Positions 33,914 to 42,920 of a stretch of DNA of 64,000 nt are shown here, one piece after another. The stretch spans positions 59,234-123,233 of the forward strand of contig JAFSRD010000012.1 in the NCBI GenBank assembly GCA_017446265.1. The letters are read 5' to 3'. Each line of letters begins with the position of its first letter. Positions within the stretch are counted from its first letter, which is position 1. The notes under the pieces are model-generated. The model ran no database searches, had not been told where the DNA came from, and was given only the letters and a program-made list of their open reading frames with translations. The stretch is from Treponema sp. (GTDB lineage: Bacteria > Spirochaetota > Spirochaetia > Treponematales > Treponemataceae). The position numbers were made by a program, and so were the translations under genes.

Positions 33914-36604
33914 TCATTCGGGCATTTCGCGCTGCCAGTTTTTAGGCTCAAAGATGTTGTCGTGCACAGAGTGCCAGTCGCCAACTCTAAATGTATTTGC
34001 GTTATGCGCATCTGGCGCCCAGCCGCCGCTTCCGGTAACAAATATTTTTTTCTTGCGCGCGTCATCTCGTATAATTGCGCTGCCTGTAAGCGGGTGCGCA
34101 GGATTGTCAAAAATGTGTTCGAGCAAAAGAGCAGGTACATCTGCATTTGTCATAAATGTGTCTTGTGTCAGCAGCGCTCCGTGCGCGTTGAAATCTTTTA
34201 TCATGAGCAGCGGATTGAATGCCTCAACTCTAAACGGCAGCTGCGCTTCTCCTTGGTTTGGGCATATTTTAGCATCTACATTTGCGCCGTGGTCTGCAAC
34301 GATGACTATGCGCGTATTGTCATAAAGCGCTTCGTGCTTCAAATAGTCAAAAAAATCACCGAGTCGTTTTAAAGCTGCTGCGTTCACGTGGTAGCTTTCG
34401 TTGTTTGCAAATTCGCCGCTTCCTCTGTCAGTGACTTCTGTGCGCGGCACATAGTCGGGAGCTTGGAGAAATTGCGGCTCGTGCGTCAACTCGTTGACAA
34501 ATATGGTGAATGTGTTTTGCGCGCTTGCAGCGTCAGTCAACTCTGGAAGAAAATCAAGCGGCGCGTAATTGCTTATGACATCGTGCAAATATTCTAAATC
34601 GTGCTCGGTATTCCACCAAAATCCATCGTCATAGATTGTGTCGCGAAAGACAAGCGGCATGCATTTTAAAAAGCTGAACCAGATAAAGTTGCGCTTGAGA
34701 ATCTCACTTTGCACTGCTGTTTGGGAGCTTTCTGGATGCAGTTTGAGCCATGCATCTGTGTAAGCGCGGATAGTTTTATGCGTGCGTATTGTCGGATACG
34801 CGTCAAAAAAGCTCATGTCTGGAATCCAACTGTAGTTTGCCCATGACAAATCTGTCACAGTCGTTTTATATCCTGCGCCGTCAAACAGCAGCGGAAGCGT
34901 GAGCAGCGCTTCGTTGTGCTTTTTTACAAGCGGCTCTGCATCACGTTTGTTCATCTCTACAGGTGTATAATCATAGCCTCCAAAAATGGGTGGAGCGCCT
35001 ACAAGCGTGTGGTCTGCATATGAAGCAGTGTTTGGATAAAAAATAAATCCATCGAACGCATTGTGCAAATCTGGGTTTTCTTCAAAAATATACGGCACAA
35101 ATCCGCTTATTGCACGGTCAAGCATAATCAGCATGACGTTTTGATGTTCTCTGCTCAAATGAAAGATAGGCGCAAGCGCATCTTGTTCGCCTTGCTGTGT
35201 TGCGTCACGGGAGCGTATTAAGCGGGCGCGTTTGTATTCGCGTGCAATTGCAGTGCTGTGAACAAGCGAGATGCCTGCAAGCGCAATGACGACAACTGCA
35301 AGCATGTGCACAAGCAGTGCGCTTTTTTTAAATTTAAAAGCAGCATATACTGCTGCAATCAATGCAATGAGTGCGAACATGTTGACAAGCGCATCGCGTT
35401 TTGACGGAGAAAGCGCGAGCGCTTCAGAGAATGCAAGAAACGAAGATATAGTGCCGTATTCACCGCCGAAGAGAAACGCGTTTATGAGTGCGCCGAATGC
35501 AAGCAGCGCACCACATGCTGCGAGCGTTGTCTGCGTTCTTTTGCCGAATAAAAAATAAATGCAGCATGGCCAGAACACGCAAAAACCGAGCGACTGCCAC
35601 GTTGTGTGCGTAAGAAAAAAGAATGGAGATGAATATGGCTCGACAAACGAAAATTCCATCGGAGAAGATGAGATGACATATGACGGAAGCGTGTAGCCGC
35701 ACAAAAGCGCAAGACATATGCTGGAAAGCAAAAAGAGCATTGTGCGCTTGTCAGTCAAAAACACTGTGTCTGCAAGATGCACAATCGCTTTTCGCATGAG
35801 CGGCGCAAAGAATGCAGGCAGTGTCGATGCAACGAGCATGAGCCTGCGGTAGAGGAAGCCCGATTGCACAAAAAGCGTGTACCAGTCGAGCGCGAGCGCA
35901 AGTGCGCACACGCATAGGTATAGCACGAGGAGCGGCCGTTTGAGTTTATAAAAAATATTTTTAACAAGACTGAAAATGTTGTTGCATGTCCAGTAGAGCA
36001 CAAGACCTGCGGGCGAGTTGTACAATAGCACAAGAAACACGAGGGCAGTCACATAGATTTGCACTTTTTCTTTGAGTGGGTGGCCTTTTGTATATATCGC
36101 GCCTGAAATGATGTTGATAAGCGTCATGGCGACAGGCAGCACATTTAGAGAAAAAGCGCCTATGGAAAAAAGCGCGTCGGGCGCTCCCATGTCTTTGATA
36201 AAAAAAAAGCTGACGCCATGCAATGCTTCAAGATTGCTTAAAAATGCATACGCGGCAATAAAAAATGGAATCTGTATTGCAAGGCTTATCGACGAGCGCA
36301 GCGCCATAATCGGGTGGTAGCGATGTTGGCGGTAAAACGCGGCGAGCATCATGTACTGCTCATCGCCTTTGAATGCTTTTTTTATATGCGCAACGCCAGC
36401 TGCCATATTTTTTTGCGCAATGCGTTCAAGCTCCTGCCATTTTTCTGCAATTACGTAGAGCGGCAGACACATGAATGAAACGGCAAAACTCACGCAGAGG
36501 ACCGCATAGCCGCTGTTCTTGAATACTTTCCAACTGATGTAGTAACAGAGTTCAACAATTTGATATAGCGGAAAAATGATGATTGAATAGAGCGCATCAA
36601 GCAT
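33914..36604 (-). CDS. YidC/Oxa1-like domain fused to alkaline-phosphatase-superfamily (sulfatase-like) transferase domain
   Basis: 896 residues. Residues 1-230 match the YidC/Oxa1 membrane insertase core: AVLCVSFAVSFMCLPLYV, AFYRQHRYHPIMALRSSISLAIQIPFFIAAY, FFIKDMGAPDALFSI and NSPAGLVLYWTCNNIFSLVKN. The Arg that YidC has five residues before the Pro of its first core helix is Ser here (S in VSFMCLP). Several more hydrophobic helices (about 235-455) lead to a periplasmic AlkP-type domain: metal site LIMLDR (Asp near 496), probable nucleophile Thr near 533 in YADHTLVGAPPIFGG, and VIVADHGANVD. That domain resembles phosphoglycerol or phosphoethanolamine transferases. The fused protein could transfer a phospho-group to a surface glycan, with the YidC part serving as a membrane scaffold. 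Third gene of a minus-strand group with PntC-like and TagF-like genes. Confidence 0.85.
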   Translation of the reverse strand: MLDALYSIIIFPLYQIVELCYYISWKVFKNSGYAVLCVSFAVSFMCLPLYVIAEKWQELERIAQKNMAAGVAHIKKAFKGDEQYMMLAAFYRQHRYHPIMALRSSISLAIQIPFFIAAYAFLSNLEALHGVSFFFIKDMGAPDALFSIGAFSLNVLPVAMTLINIISGAIYTKGHPLKEKVQIYVTALVFLVLLYNSPAGLVLYWTCNNIFSLVKNIFYKLKRPLLVLYLCVCALALALDWYTLFVQSGFLYRRLMLVASTLPAFFAPLMRKAIVHLADTVFLTDKRTMLFLLSSICLALLCGYTLPSYVISSSPMEFSFVEPYSSPFFFLTHTTWQSLGFCVFWPCCIYFLFGKRTQTTLAACGALLAFGALINAFLFGGEYGTISSFLAFSEALALSPSKRDALVNMFALIALIAAVYAAFKFKKSALLVHMLAVVVIALAGISLVHSTAIAREYKRARLIRSRDATQQGEQDALAPIFHLSREHQNVMLIMLDRAISGFVPYIFEENPDLHNAFDGFIFYPNTASYADHTLVGAPPIFGGYDYTPVEMNKRDAEPLVKKHNEALLTLPLLFDGAGYKTTVTDLSWANYSWIPDMSFFDAYPTIRTHKTIRAYTDAWLKLHPESSQTAVQSEILKRNFIWFSFLKCMPLVFRDTIYDDGFWWNTEHDLEYLHDVISNYAPLDFLPELTDAASAQNTFTIFVNELTHEPQFLQAPDYVPRTEVTDRGSGEFANNESYHVNAAALKRLGDFFDYLKHEALYDNTRIVIVADHGANVDAKICPNQGEAQLPFRVEAFNPLLMIKDFNAHGALLTQDTFMTNADVPALLLEHIFDNPAHPLTGSAIIRDDARKKKIFVTGSGGWAPDAHNANTFRVGDWHSVHDNIFEPKNWQREMPE

Positions 36605-36613
36605 GATTGTTTA

Positions 36614-36642
36614 AGTATACTGAATTGGCAGCCGTTTGCCAA
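36614..36642 (-). promoter_or_regulatory. Promoter of the YidC-AlkP fusion gene, short leader
   Basis: On the minus strand TTGGCA (36642-36637) and TATACT (36619-36614) are 17 bases apart. The ATG at 36604 lies nine bases after the -10 box, and there is no ribosome-binding site, so the message would be leaderless or nearly so. The -35 sequence is also one arm of the small hairpin ttggca/tgccaa (36625-36642). Confidence 0.6.
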
Positions 36643-36678
36643 TATTGCCGCTATTTGACATATTGCCACTATTTCAAG
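36643..36678 (+). repeat. 18-bp tandem duplication at the end of the pntC-like gene
   Basis: tattgccgctatttgaca (36643-36660) is followed directly by tattgccactatttcaag (36661-36678), 15 of 18 bases the same. The second unit holds the stop codon of the pntC-like gene (36669-36671), so the duplication copied the gene's last codons into the intergenic space. Confidence 0.6.
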
Positions 36679-38498
36679 ATTGTCTGAAGCGCATTGAGCA
36701 GCATATTGTTGTCGTTTGCGTCTCTAATTGCAAAGCGAATAAAGCTTCCACGCTCAAATCCGTGTTTTGCAGACAAATCTTTTATAAAAATGTTGTATTT
36801 TTCGAGCAATACTGTTGCGCATTTTGTTGCAGATATAGCTCCGTCAAGACGGCAGAGCACAAAATTTGCCTGGCTTGGAAATACGGCAACATGCGGCAGC
36901 TTTTTAAGCTGTGCAATAAATCGTGCGCGTTCAGCGGCAACCAAGTCGCATGCTGCTTCATATGATTTTTTGTATTTGTCGTAAATCTGCAAATAATATT
37001 CGGCGAATGAATTGATGTTCCAAATTGCGTTTTGCTTTTGAATCTTTTTAATGCATGCGGTGTCTGCTGACGCGAGCACTCCGAGACGCAATCCTGGCAC
37101 GCCGTAGCTTTTGCTTATCGATTTTATGACGATGAGGTTTGGGTTGTCGCACAGAACAGCTTCATCTATGAGCGTATAGCGCTTTTCTTTTTGCGCAAAA
37201 TCAATGAACGATTCATCAAAGATGAGCAGCGCATTTTGTTTTTTGAGTTCACTACAAAGTTGAAGCACATCTTTTTTTGCAAGGAAGTTTCCCGAAGGAT
37301 TGTCAGGATTGATGAGCAGAACTGCGCGCGCATTTTCCTTGCGTGCTGTTTTAATGATGTTGCTTGCAGTGTATGAGAAATTTTTTGCATGCACAGGAAC
37401 GCTTGCAATTTCAACATGTGCAAGCCGCTCTGGATATTCGTTGAATGTGGGGTAGGGAATGGCAACTGTTCCAGTAATCATAGGCGCACATGACGCAATA
37501 AGTTCAGCTGCTCCATTTCCAACTGCAATGTGTTCTGGAAGCACATTGAAAATTTTTCCTGCAAGCAAACTTTGCTGCGCCGCTCCCGAAGGATAATGCG
37601 TGAGCAGCGTATGGAAATTTGCTGCAAGCTCGTGCACCATGTTTTCCGGTGGAAAATACGGATTGACAAGATAGCAAAAATCTTTTATTTGAGGAAACCG
37701 CCAGTAGCCGCCGTACCGTTTTTGAAGGAGGGTGAGTTTTTCTTTTCCTTTTGCAAATCTGTTTTCGGCGATTGCTAAATCGGCAGGGTCATCGATTTCG
37801 TACCAATCGTCTCCCCGTATAATCAATGCTTTGAGCGCCGTTCCTGAAAGAAACGAAAGCACTTTGAGCACTTGCTCGTAATATTCATTTTTGCCGAACG
37901 CTTTTTGATATGCTTCAAGGAACGGCACATAATAGTGTTTTGAAAAATCAGCAGAAAATTTGTATATGTTCACTGTCTTGTAGTAATCTTTTATATCGCT
38001 CCATTTGAAATGCGCTTTATCGAGCATGCCGGTTATGTTGCCGTTTTTATCGAGCAACGTGCAGGTACCGTCCATCCACGGCTCAAACGGTGAGACTACA
38101 GCAAGATTTTTTTCTTTGCGTTTGATGAGATTTGCAATGAGCTCGCGCTTAAAGATGACATCGCTTTCAAGCAGCAAGGTGTCGTCTTTTACCATTTCAT
38201 TGCGCGCAAGATAGAGCGAATAGATGTTGTTTGTCTTGTCGTAAACAGTGTTTTCAATGTATTCGATTTTCATGCCATTGAGGTTTTCAGCACTAAATTT
38301 TTTGCTGATAAAATTGGTGAGCACGGCACTCCTGTATCCTGTAACAACGATAAGACGCGACACATTATGTGCGGCGAGCGCTTCAATTGTATGTTCAATG
38401 AGCGTTTTACCATTTACGCTCACCATGCATTTTGTTGCATCTTTTGTATAGCGACCAAGCCGTTTCCCCATTCCTGCTGCTAAAATAATTGCCTGCAT
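36669..38498 (-). CDS. pntC: PntC-like bifunctional cytidylyltransferase / aminotransferase
   Basis: 609 residues, two enzymes in one chain. Residues 1-245: LicC/GlmU-type nucleotidyltransferase, with LAAGMGKRLG, TKCMVSVNGKTLIEH, KTNNIYSLYLAR, LLLESDVIF and YEIDDPADL. Residues 260-609: class I/II PLP aminotransferase with NPDNPSGN, LIFDESFIDF and the PLP-Lys in SISKSYGVPGLRLG. This fused layout is that of PntC, known from Treponema denticola, which transaminates phosphonoacetaldehyde to 2-aminoethylphosphonate (AEP) and activates it as CMP-AEP. The AEP assignment here comes from the domain layout; CTP:phosphocholine or another amino-phosphate cannot be excluded. No PEP mutase or phosphonopyruvate decarboxylase gene is in the window. 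Follows a TagF-like gene by 38 bases. Confidence 0.75.
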   Translation of the reverse strand: MQAIILAAGMGKRLGRYTKDATKCMVSVNGKTLIEHTIEALAAHNVSRLIVVTGYRSAVLTNFISKKFSAENLNGMKIEYIENTVYDKTNNIYSLYLARNEMVKDDTLLLESDVIFKRELIANLIKRKEKNLAVVSPFEPWMDGTCTLLDKNGNITGMLDKAHFKWSDIKDYYKTVNIYKFSADFSKHYYVPFLEAYQKAFGKNEYYEQVLKVLSFLSGTALKALIIRGDDWYEIDDPADLAIAENRFAKGKEKLTLLQKRYGGYWRFPQIKDFCYLVNPYFPPENMVHELAANFHTLLTHYPSGAAQQSLLAGKIFNVLPEHIAVGNGAAELIASCAPMITGTVAIPYPTFNEYPERLAHVEIASVPVHAKNFSYTASNIIKTARKENARAVLLINPDNPSGNFLAKKDVLQLCSELKKQNALLIFDESFIDFAQKEKRYTLIDEAVLCDNPNLIVIKSISKSYGVPGLRLGVLASADTACIKKIQKQNAIWNINSFAEYYLQIYDKYKKSYEAACDLVAAERARFIAQLKKLPHVAVFPSQANFVLCRLDGAISATKCATVLLEKYNIFIKDLSAKHGFERGSFIRFAIRDANDNNMLLNALQTILK

Positions 38499-38536
38499 AT
38501 CGACCCCCTAAAACATTTTGATTGCACCTGTTTCAA

Positions 38537-39838
38537 TCATGAAATGAGCTCTGTTTGCTCTGCCGCAGCGTCGTTCTGCCGCGCAACTGTTTCAAGCATA
38601 AAATCTGCTATGCGCTTGCCTGCTTCACCGCGGTGCATCCAGGCTTCGTCTTTTGCTTTTTTGCGTTCTTCTGCAAGAGCCGCACTGTCGCGTGCGTTTG
38701 CAATGACGCTTGCAATATTTTTGAATTGTGATTCGTCAAGCGCGCTGCCGATTTTTTTTAAAACAGCAAACTGCCATATGTCTGCTCCGTGGTTTTCAAG
38801 CCAGTACGCATCGTACGGCATCATGTCAAAATCAGCGTTCGCGTAGAGTATGGGCTTTCCGCACAAAAACGCGTAGTCAAAAATGATGCCCGAAAAATCT
38901 GAAATCATAATGTCCGCTCTTTTGAGGCAGTAAATGTTGTCGCGCTCGTAGTTCCACTCAATGCGCGGATTGTCTTTGTAGCGTGCTTCAAGCTGTGAAA
39001 GCAAGTCTGCTTCCGATTTTTTTGACTGCGGATGTGGCCGCACGATAATTTTCCAGGTTGTTTTTGCAAGCTCGTCAAGCAGCAATTCACCGTATTTTGA
39101 AAGTATGGCGCTCTTTCCCCACGACGGCGAGACGAGCACGGTAAACTCGTGGTTTTGCTCTTCTTCAAGTGCGGCAAGCTTTTGCGCAAGCACGTCGAGA
39201 TACGGGCATCCCACCGTGACAAGCGTCTTTTCCTGTATGCAGCGCAGTGTTTCAAGCGCGCGTATGTCGCGTTTTTGATAGTCGCCAGTGAGCAAAACAG
39301 AGTCAAAGAAGTCAAGCCCGAACAGGCGGTACATTGTTGCATCGCTTGGCGCGTGCAGCACATGCGCATAGTGCCCAACGCGTTTGCTCCGCTTGAGCTG
39401 GTACACGTCAAGGCCGGGCGTTGTCATAAGCACAATGCCTGCGCTCAAGAGATTGAGGCGTGCAAATGCGGCATTTCCTTCGCCAATATATTCAGCGTGC
39501 ACGAACTGGTAGCGAGCAGCAAGTGCGGGGTCGTCTTTTGCAGACGTGTAGTACGTAAGTTCTATGCCCCGCTTCTCAAATTCTTCAATGACGGGAGCAA
39601 ACGTAGAGACGTACTGCATGCCTTCGTTGTAGATGATGTACGGCTTGTACTTCGCATCGACAGCCACTCCACTTTTTTTGCCAGAGAAGAACACTTTGAG
39701 TTTAAGGAGTAGCGCTTTGCCGAGAAAGAACAGCGTTGCTGCTGCCCCGATGAGAATTGAAAAGAGCATGGAGCCCGTGCCCGGGTCAATGTACAGGAAA
39801 GGTGTAATGATTATATTGGAAAAAGCAGCTATTTCCAT
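38537..39838 (-). CDS. CDP-glycerol glycerophosphotransferase-like protein (TagF/TarF type)
   Basis: 433 residues. One or two N-terminal hydrophobic stretches (GSMLFSILIGAAATLFFLGKALLL) precede a GT-B-like transferase domain: GHYAHVLHAPSDATMY, VTVGCPYLD, VLVSPSWGKSAILSKYG, KIIVRPHPQSKKSE, and the family's MISDFSGIIFDYAFLCGKPIL. TagF-like enzymes use CDP-glycerol or CDP-ribitol to build phosphodiester polymers. With the PntC-like and YidC-AlkP genes next to it in one direction, a CDP- or CMP-activated donor (perhaps CMP-AEP) is plausible, but its substrate is not shown. Confidence 0.8.
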   Translation of the reverse strand: MEIAAFSNIIITPFLYIDPGTGSMLFSILIGAAATLFFLGKALLLKLKVFFSGKKSGVAVDAKYKPYIIYNEGMQYVSTFAPVIEEFEKRGIELTYYTSAKDDPALAARYQFVHAEYIGEGNAAFARLNLLSAGIVLMTTPGLDVYQLKRSKRVGHYAHVLHAPSDATMYRLFGLDFFDSVLLTGDYQKRDIRALETLRCIQEKTLVTVGCPYLDVLAQKLAALEEEQNHEFTVLVSPSWGKSAILSKYGELLLDELAKTTWKIIVRPHPQSKKSEADLLSQLEARYKDNPRIEWNYERDNIYCLKRADIMISDFSGIIFDYAFLCGKPILYANADFDMMPYDAYWLENHGADIWQFAVLKKIGSALDESQFKNIASVIANARDSAALAEERKKAKDEAWMHRGEAGKRIADFMLETVARQNDAAAEQTELIS

Positions 39839-39892
39839 ACAAAATATTATAATGAATTTATATTGTTAATACAATAAATATAATGAATGGAT

Positions 39893-40966
39893 TTATGATA
39901 GAAAATCTTTTATTATTTTATATAATTTTTTTGAAGCATTTTCAACAGTTAATTCTTTTAACAATTTGTCAGGCGGCGCAACTGTTTTTGCAAGCAATGC
40001 ATCAAGGTTTACGTCTGCTCTGTCAGGGTCAATGTAATATGCGCAGTCTCCATAGATTTCGGGCAGGCATGTTCTGTTTGAAATAATGATTTTTGCGCCA
40101 CATGAAAGTGCTTCAAGCGGAGGCAGTCCAAATCCTTCAAATAAGGATGGAAAGATGAATGCACGGCAGCGGGACATAAGTGCCTTTACTTCTGCATCTG
40201 AAAGATAGCCGGGCAGCAGCACATTCTTTAATTGCCGTAATGCACCTAATTCTTGCGCTATGACGCTTTTCAGGGCGGTACCGGAAACGACAAAGAATTC
40301 GTCAGGATAGCGGGCTGCATGTTCTGCTATCCATTTAAGATTCTTCCGCACTGACAGACTTCCCAGCGTGAAGTAAAAGTCTTTTTCTTTTAGGACAGGG
40401 TGTTTTTCAAATATGGAAAAATTAGGCTGTATTGACTTATAGCTCGGACCTATGCCGTTATAGATGACATGAATTTTATCAGGAGAGATATGGTATGTGT
40501 TAATGATTGTCTGTTTTGTAAATTCAGAGACAGCAATTATTTTCTTTGCCTTTTTTGCAATTCTCCTATACATGATGCGGCTGTACTGGCATATCAGCCT
40601 ATCACGCCTTGTGACGAAATGATATGGGTAGAGTTCGCAATAGATGTCGTGAAGATATGCTGCTCCGGGCGCAAAAAACGGGCAGGCGTTTCCAAAATCT
40701 AGGGCAATTCCGTTGTTTTTCCGTACGTATGACTGAAAAGGCAGCTGTTCCCATAAGAAGAATTTACTGACTGTGTAATCAAGCTGCACAAGTTGAATGT
40801 TCCGAAGATAAGGAGTTTCCCGTACATTCAGCGGAATTACCAGTTCAGCCTCTCCATTGTTGAATAACATGTCAAGGGCGGTTATCATATCTGTTGCAAC
40901 CCGTTCTATGCCTGTTGTATTGCGACAGTATACTTCCCCGTTGATGATGATTTTTCTTTTTTTCAC
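39893..40966 (-). CDS. Glycosyltransferase, family 4
   Basis: 357 residues from GTG 40966, chosen because it overlaps the upstream stop as GTGA and has gggag six bases before it; an ATG at 40993 is possible. GT-B fold: TTGIERVATDMITALD, IIAVSEFTKQTIINTYHISPDKIHVIYNGI, FYFTLGSLSVRKNLKWIAEHA, and the donor site PSLFEGFGLPPLEALSCG. Similar to mannosyl- or rhamnosyltransferases of O-antigen loci. Translationally linked to the GT8 gene. Confidence 0.88.
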   Translation of the reverse strand: MKKRKIIINGEVYCRNTTGIERVATDMITALDMLFNNGEAELVIPLNVRETPYLRNIQLVQLDYTVSKFFLWEQLPFQSYVRKNNGIALDFGNACPFFAPGAAYLHDIYCELYPYHFVTRRDRLICQYSRIMYRRIAKKAKKIIAVSEFTKQTIINTYHISPDKIHVIYNGIGPSYKSIQPNFSIFEKHPVLKEKDFYFTLGSLSVRKNLKWIAEHAARYPDEFFVVSGTALKSVIAQELGALRQLKNVLLPGYLSDAEVKALMSRCRAFIFPSLFEGFGLPPLEALSCGAKIIISNRTCLPEIYGDCAYYIDPDRADVNLDALLAKTVAPPDKLLKELTVENASKKLYKIIKDFLS

Positions 40967-41961
40967 AGGGCGTCTCCCATTCGCATCTTGCATGTGTTTT
41001 CAATGCGTATTATTTTATCGGATACTGATATGTATTCGTTTGTGCGGGAACGGACAATGTTGCATGCGCTGAACACATTCTTTATTTTCCATTTAAGAAG
41101 TTTCCATCCTCCGAATTCGTGTTCTTTGGGCAGATTACGCCACTGCGTCATATTTTGAAAAAAATGCCAGAGCGGTTCAAATGGATTGAAGCATTGGTAT
41201 TTCCATGGTTTTGAAGGTCCAGTAAAATGAATGATGCATGGATTTTTCCAAGAAGTAACTGCGTCATGCAAAACTTCTGTATCGGCAATTACCATGTTCG
41301 AGTAATTTTTTTTTAGAAAATCAAGCTGGATATTGTATCGTGCGCTTACACGTCTGATTGTACCGTGAAGCACGGCATTGAGTGCATCCTGATCGTGCGC
41401 ATGACATTTTTCCGGAAATGTTGAGATATATGTGATTATCTTTTCCGATACATTGTTTTTGCGCCACCAGTCCAGATTCAGCAAAAGCATTCCCGCATTG
41501 AAGTAGTGCATGCGTATGTCATATCCAAGCCGTGCGCCAATCGATTGGTCGTCGTAGAACATATCGGCACAGGCTGCACAAGAATATGATGACACGTCAG
41601 TATTCCAAAGCTCTTCAAGCGAATCGACGGCAAGCATATCGCAGTCTACATACAGCACTTTATGGAGTGCAGGCGGCACGATTTCCGGCAGTAAAATACG
41701 GTAATACGTAGCGAGCGAAAGATGATTTTTTGCACCGATTGGAAATGAGCTAATTTTATCTATGTCAAATTCATAAAAAGAAATTTGAGCATGAAATTGT
41801 TGTGTTATGCGCATGAGTGACAGCCTGCTCTCTTCAGAGAGATTGTCGCTGACAATATGCATTGAAATTGCCTCAGCGTCATTAGTCATAAGCAGCGATG
41901 TAATGAAAACACCTGCCTGCATTACAAAGTTGTTGTCAAAACAGAGTGCAATGTCAATCAT
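40963..41961 (-). CDS. Glycosyltransferase, family 8
   Basis: 332 residues; GT-A fold of family 8 (LPS galactosyl/glucosyltransferases, retaining). The metal-binding DxD is in VLYVDCDMLAVDSLEELW, after LATYYRILLPEI; HYFNAGMLLLNL, HDQDALNAVLHG and IIHFTGPSKPWKY are all family features. It uses a UDP-sugar and works in the cytoplasm. Both ends overlap neighbouring glycosyltransferase genes by four bases (ATGA and GTGA), showing a tight operon. Confidence 0.92.
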   Translation of the reverse strand: MIDIALCFDNNFVMQAGVFITSLLMTNDAEAISMHIVSDNLSEESRLSLMRITQQFHAQISFYEFDIDKISSFPIGAKNHLSLATYYRILLPEIVPPALHKVLYVDCDMLAVDSLEELWNTDVSSYSCAACADMFYDDQSIGARLGYDIRMHYFNAGMLLLNLDWWRKNNVSEKIITYISTFPEKCHAHDQDALNAVLHGTIRRVSARYNIQLDFLKKNYSNMVIADTEVLHDAVTSWKNPCIIHFTGPSKPWKYQCFNPFEPLWHFFQNMTQWRNLPKEHEFGGWKLLKWKIKNVFSACNIVRSRTNEYISVSDKIIRIENTCKMRMGDAL

Positions 41962-42869
41962 AGCGTTCTCCTTTTATAAAATAGAAATTTTATCATATGC
42001 GGATACTTTTTTATAACGTTTCCATTCGGATGGATATATGCGTATTTTCTTGACCACAACGGCAGCATATGCAGACGCGATGCAAATGTATCTGCATGTG
42101 AAAAAAAATTATACGCATCGTGCAGGATAATTTTTCCGTCAGAAATCATACATAAATTCCGCAGTTCTATTTCTTTGCAAAGATATAGGCGCTGCTGCAC
42201 TGTCAGACCCGCCTGTCTTTCATTGTTTGTCACCTGATTCTCATGCTGCCGATAGTGTGTAACGACCGTATCGGTATATGTAAAACGATTAAGAAAACAT
42301 GCTGCCGTGCTGCACCATGCGTCATGATACGGCAGCATATCAGGAAATGGCAGCACATATTTAAGCAATTCTTTTTTCATGAGCATGGATGCTCCCTGAA
42401 AACAGTTGCCGGAGTATATAATTTTTTGCAGAATATCTGAAGTCGTCTTATATTTTGCATTTGAAAAGCAGTTGGACTCAAAAAATGTCCTTTCGAGTGA
42501 TACGCCGTTTTCAGTTACAAGCAGATTGTTGCCGCAAATAAGAAGACTGTCTTCTATGCCTGAAAGCAATACAGCAAGATGATGTTCTGTCCATATGTCG
42601 TCCTGATCGCAGAATGCAATGTAATCTCCGCTGCACAGTTGCATTGCCTTTTCAAAATTTTTTTTAAAGCCGAGATTATGCCTATTTTTGAAAATTTTTA
42701 CGCGCCTGTCATTTCTTGCATATTCTGCGAGAATGGACGGTGTATGGTCGGTTGAACAATCATCACAGATTATCAATTCAAAGTCCGCGTATGTTTGCCT
42801 TACGACTGAATCAAGCTGGGCCGCGAGGAATCGCTCTCCATTATATGTCGTCATCGCTATTGAAATCAT
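41958..42869 (-). CDS. Glycosyltransferase, family 2
   Basis: 303 residues; GT-A fold, inverting. N-terminal SIAMTTYNGERFLAAQLDSVVRQTYADFELIICDDCSTDHT, RNRHNLGFKKNFEKAM and the metal-binding region FCDQDDIW. It is like rhamnosyl- and N-acetylglucosaminyl-transferases of O-antigen clusters. The gene overlaps the GT8 gene by four bases and starts at ATG 42869; a 51-base gap separates it from the upstream GT4 gene. Confidence 0.9.
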   Translation of the reverse strand: MISIAMTTYNGERFLAAQLDSVVRQTYADFELIICDDCSTDHTPSILAEYARNDRRVKIFKNRHNLGFKKNFEKAMQLCSGDYIAFCDQDDIWTEHHLAVLLSGIEDSLLICGNNLLVTENGVSLERTFFESNCFSNAKYKTTSDILQKIIYSGNCFQGASMLMKKELLKYVLPFPDMLPYHDAWCSTAACFLNRFTYTDTVVTHYRQHENQVTNNERQAGLTVQQRLYLCKEIELRNLCMISDGKIILHDAYNFFSHADTFASRLHMLPLWSRKYAYIHPNGNVIKKYPHMIKFLFYKRRTL

Positions 42870-42920
42870 CTATATCAGTGTATCAGTTTGATGACATTTG
42901 TAAAAGCAGTGCAGAGGCTG

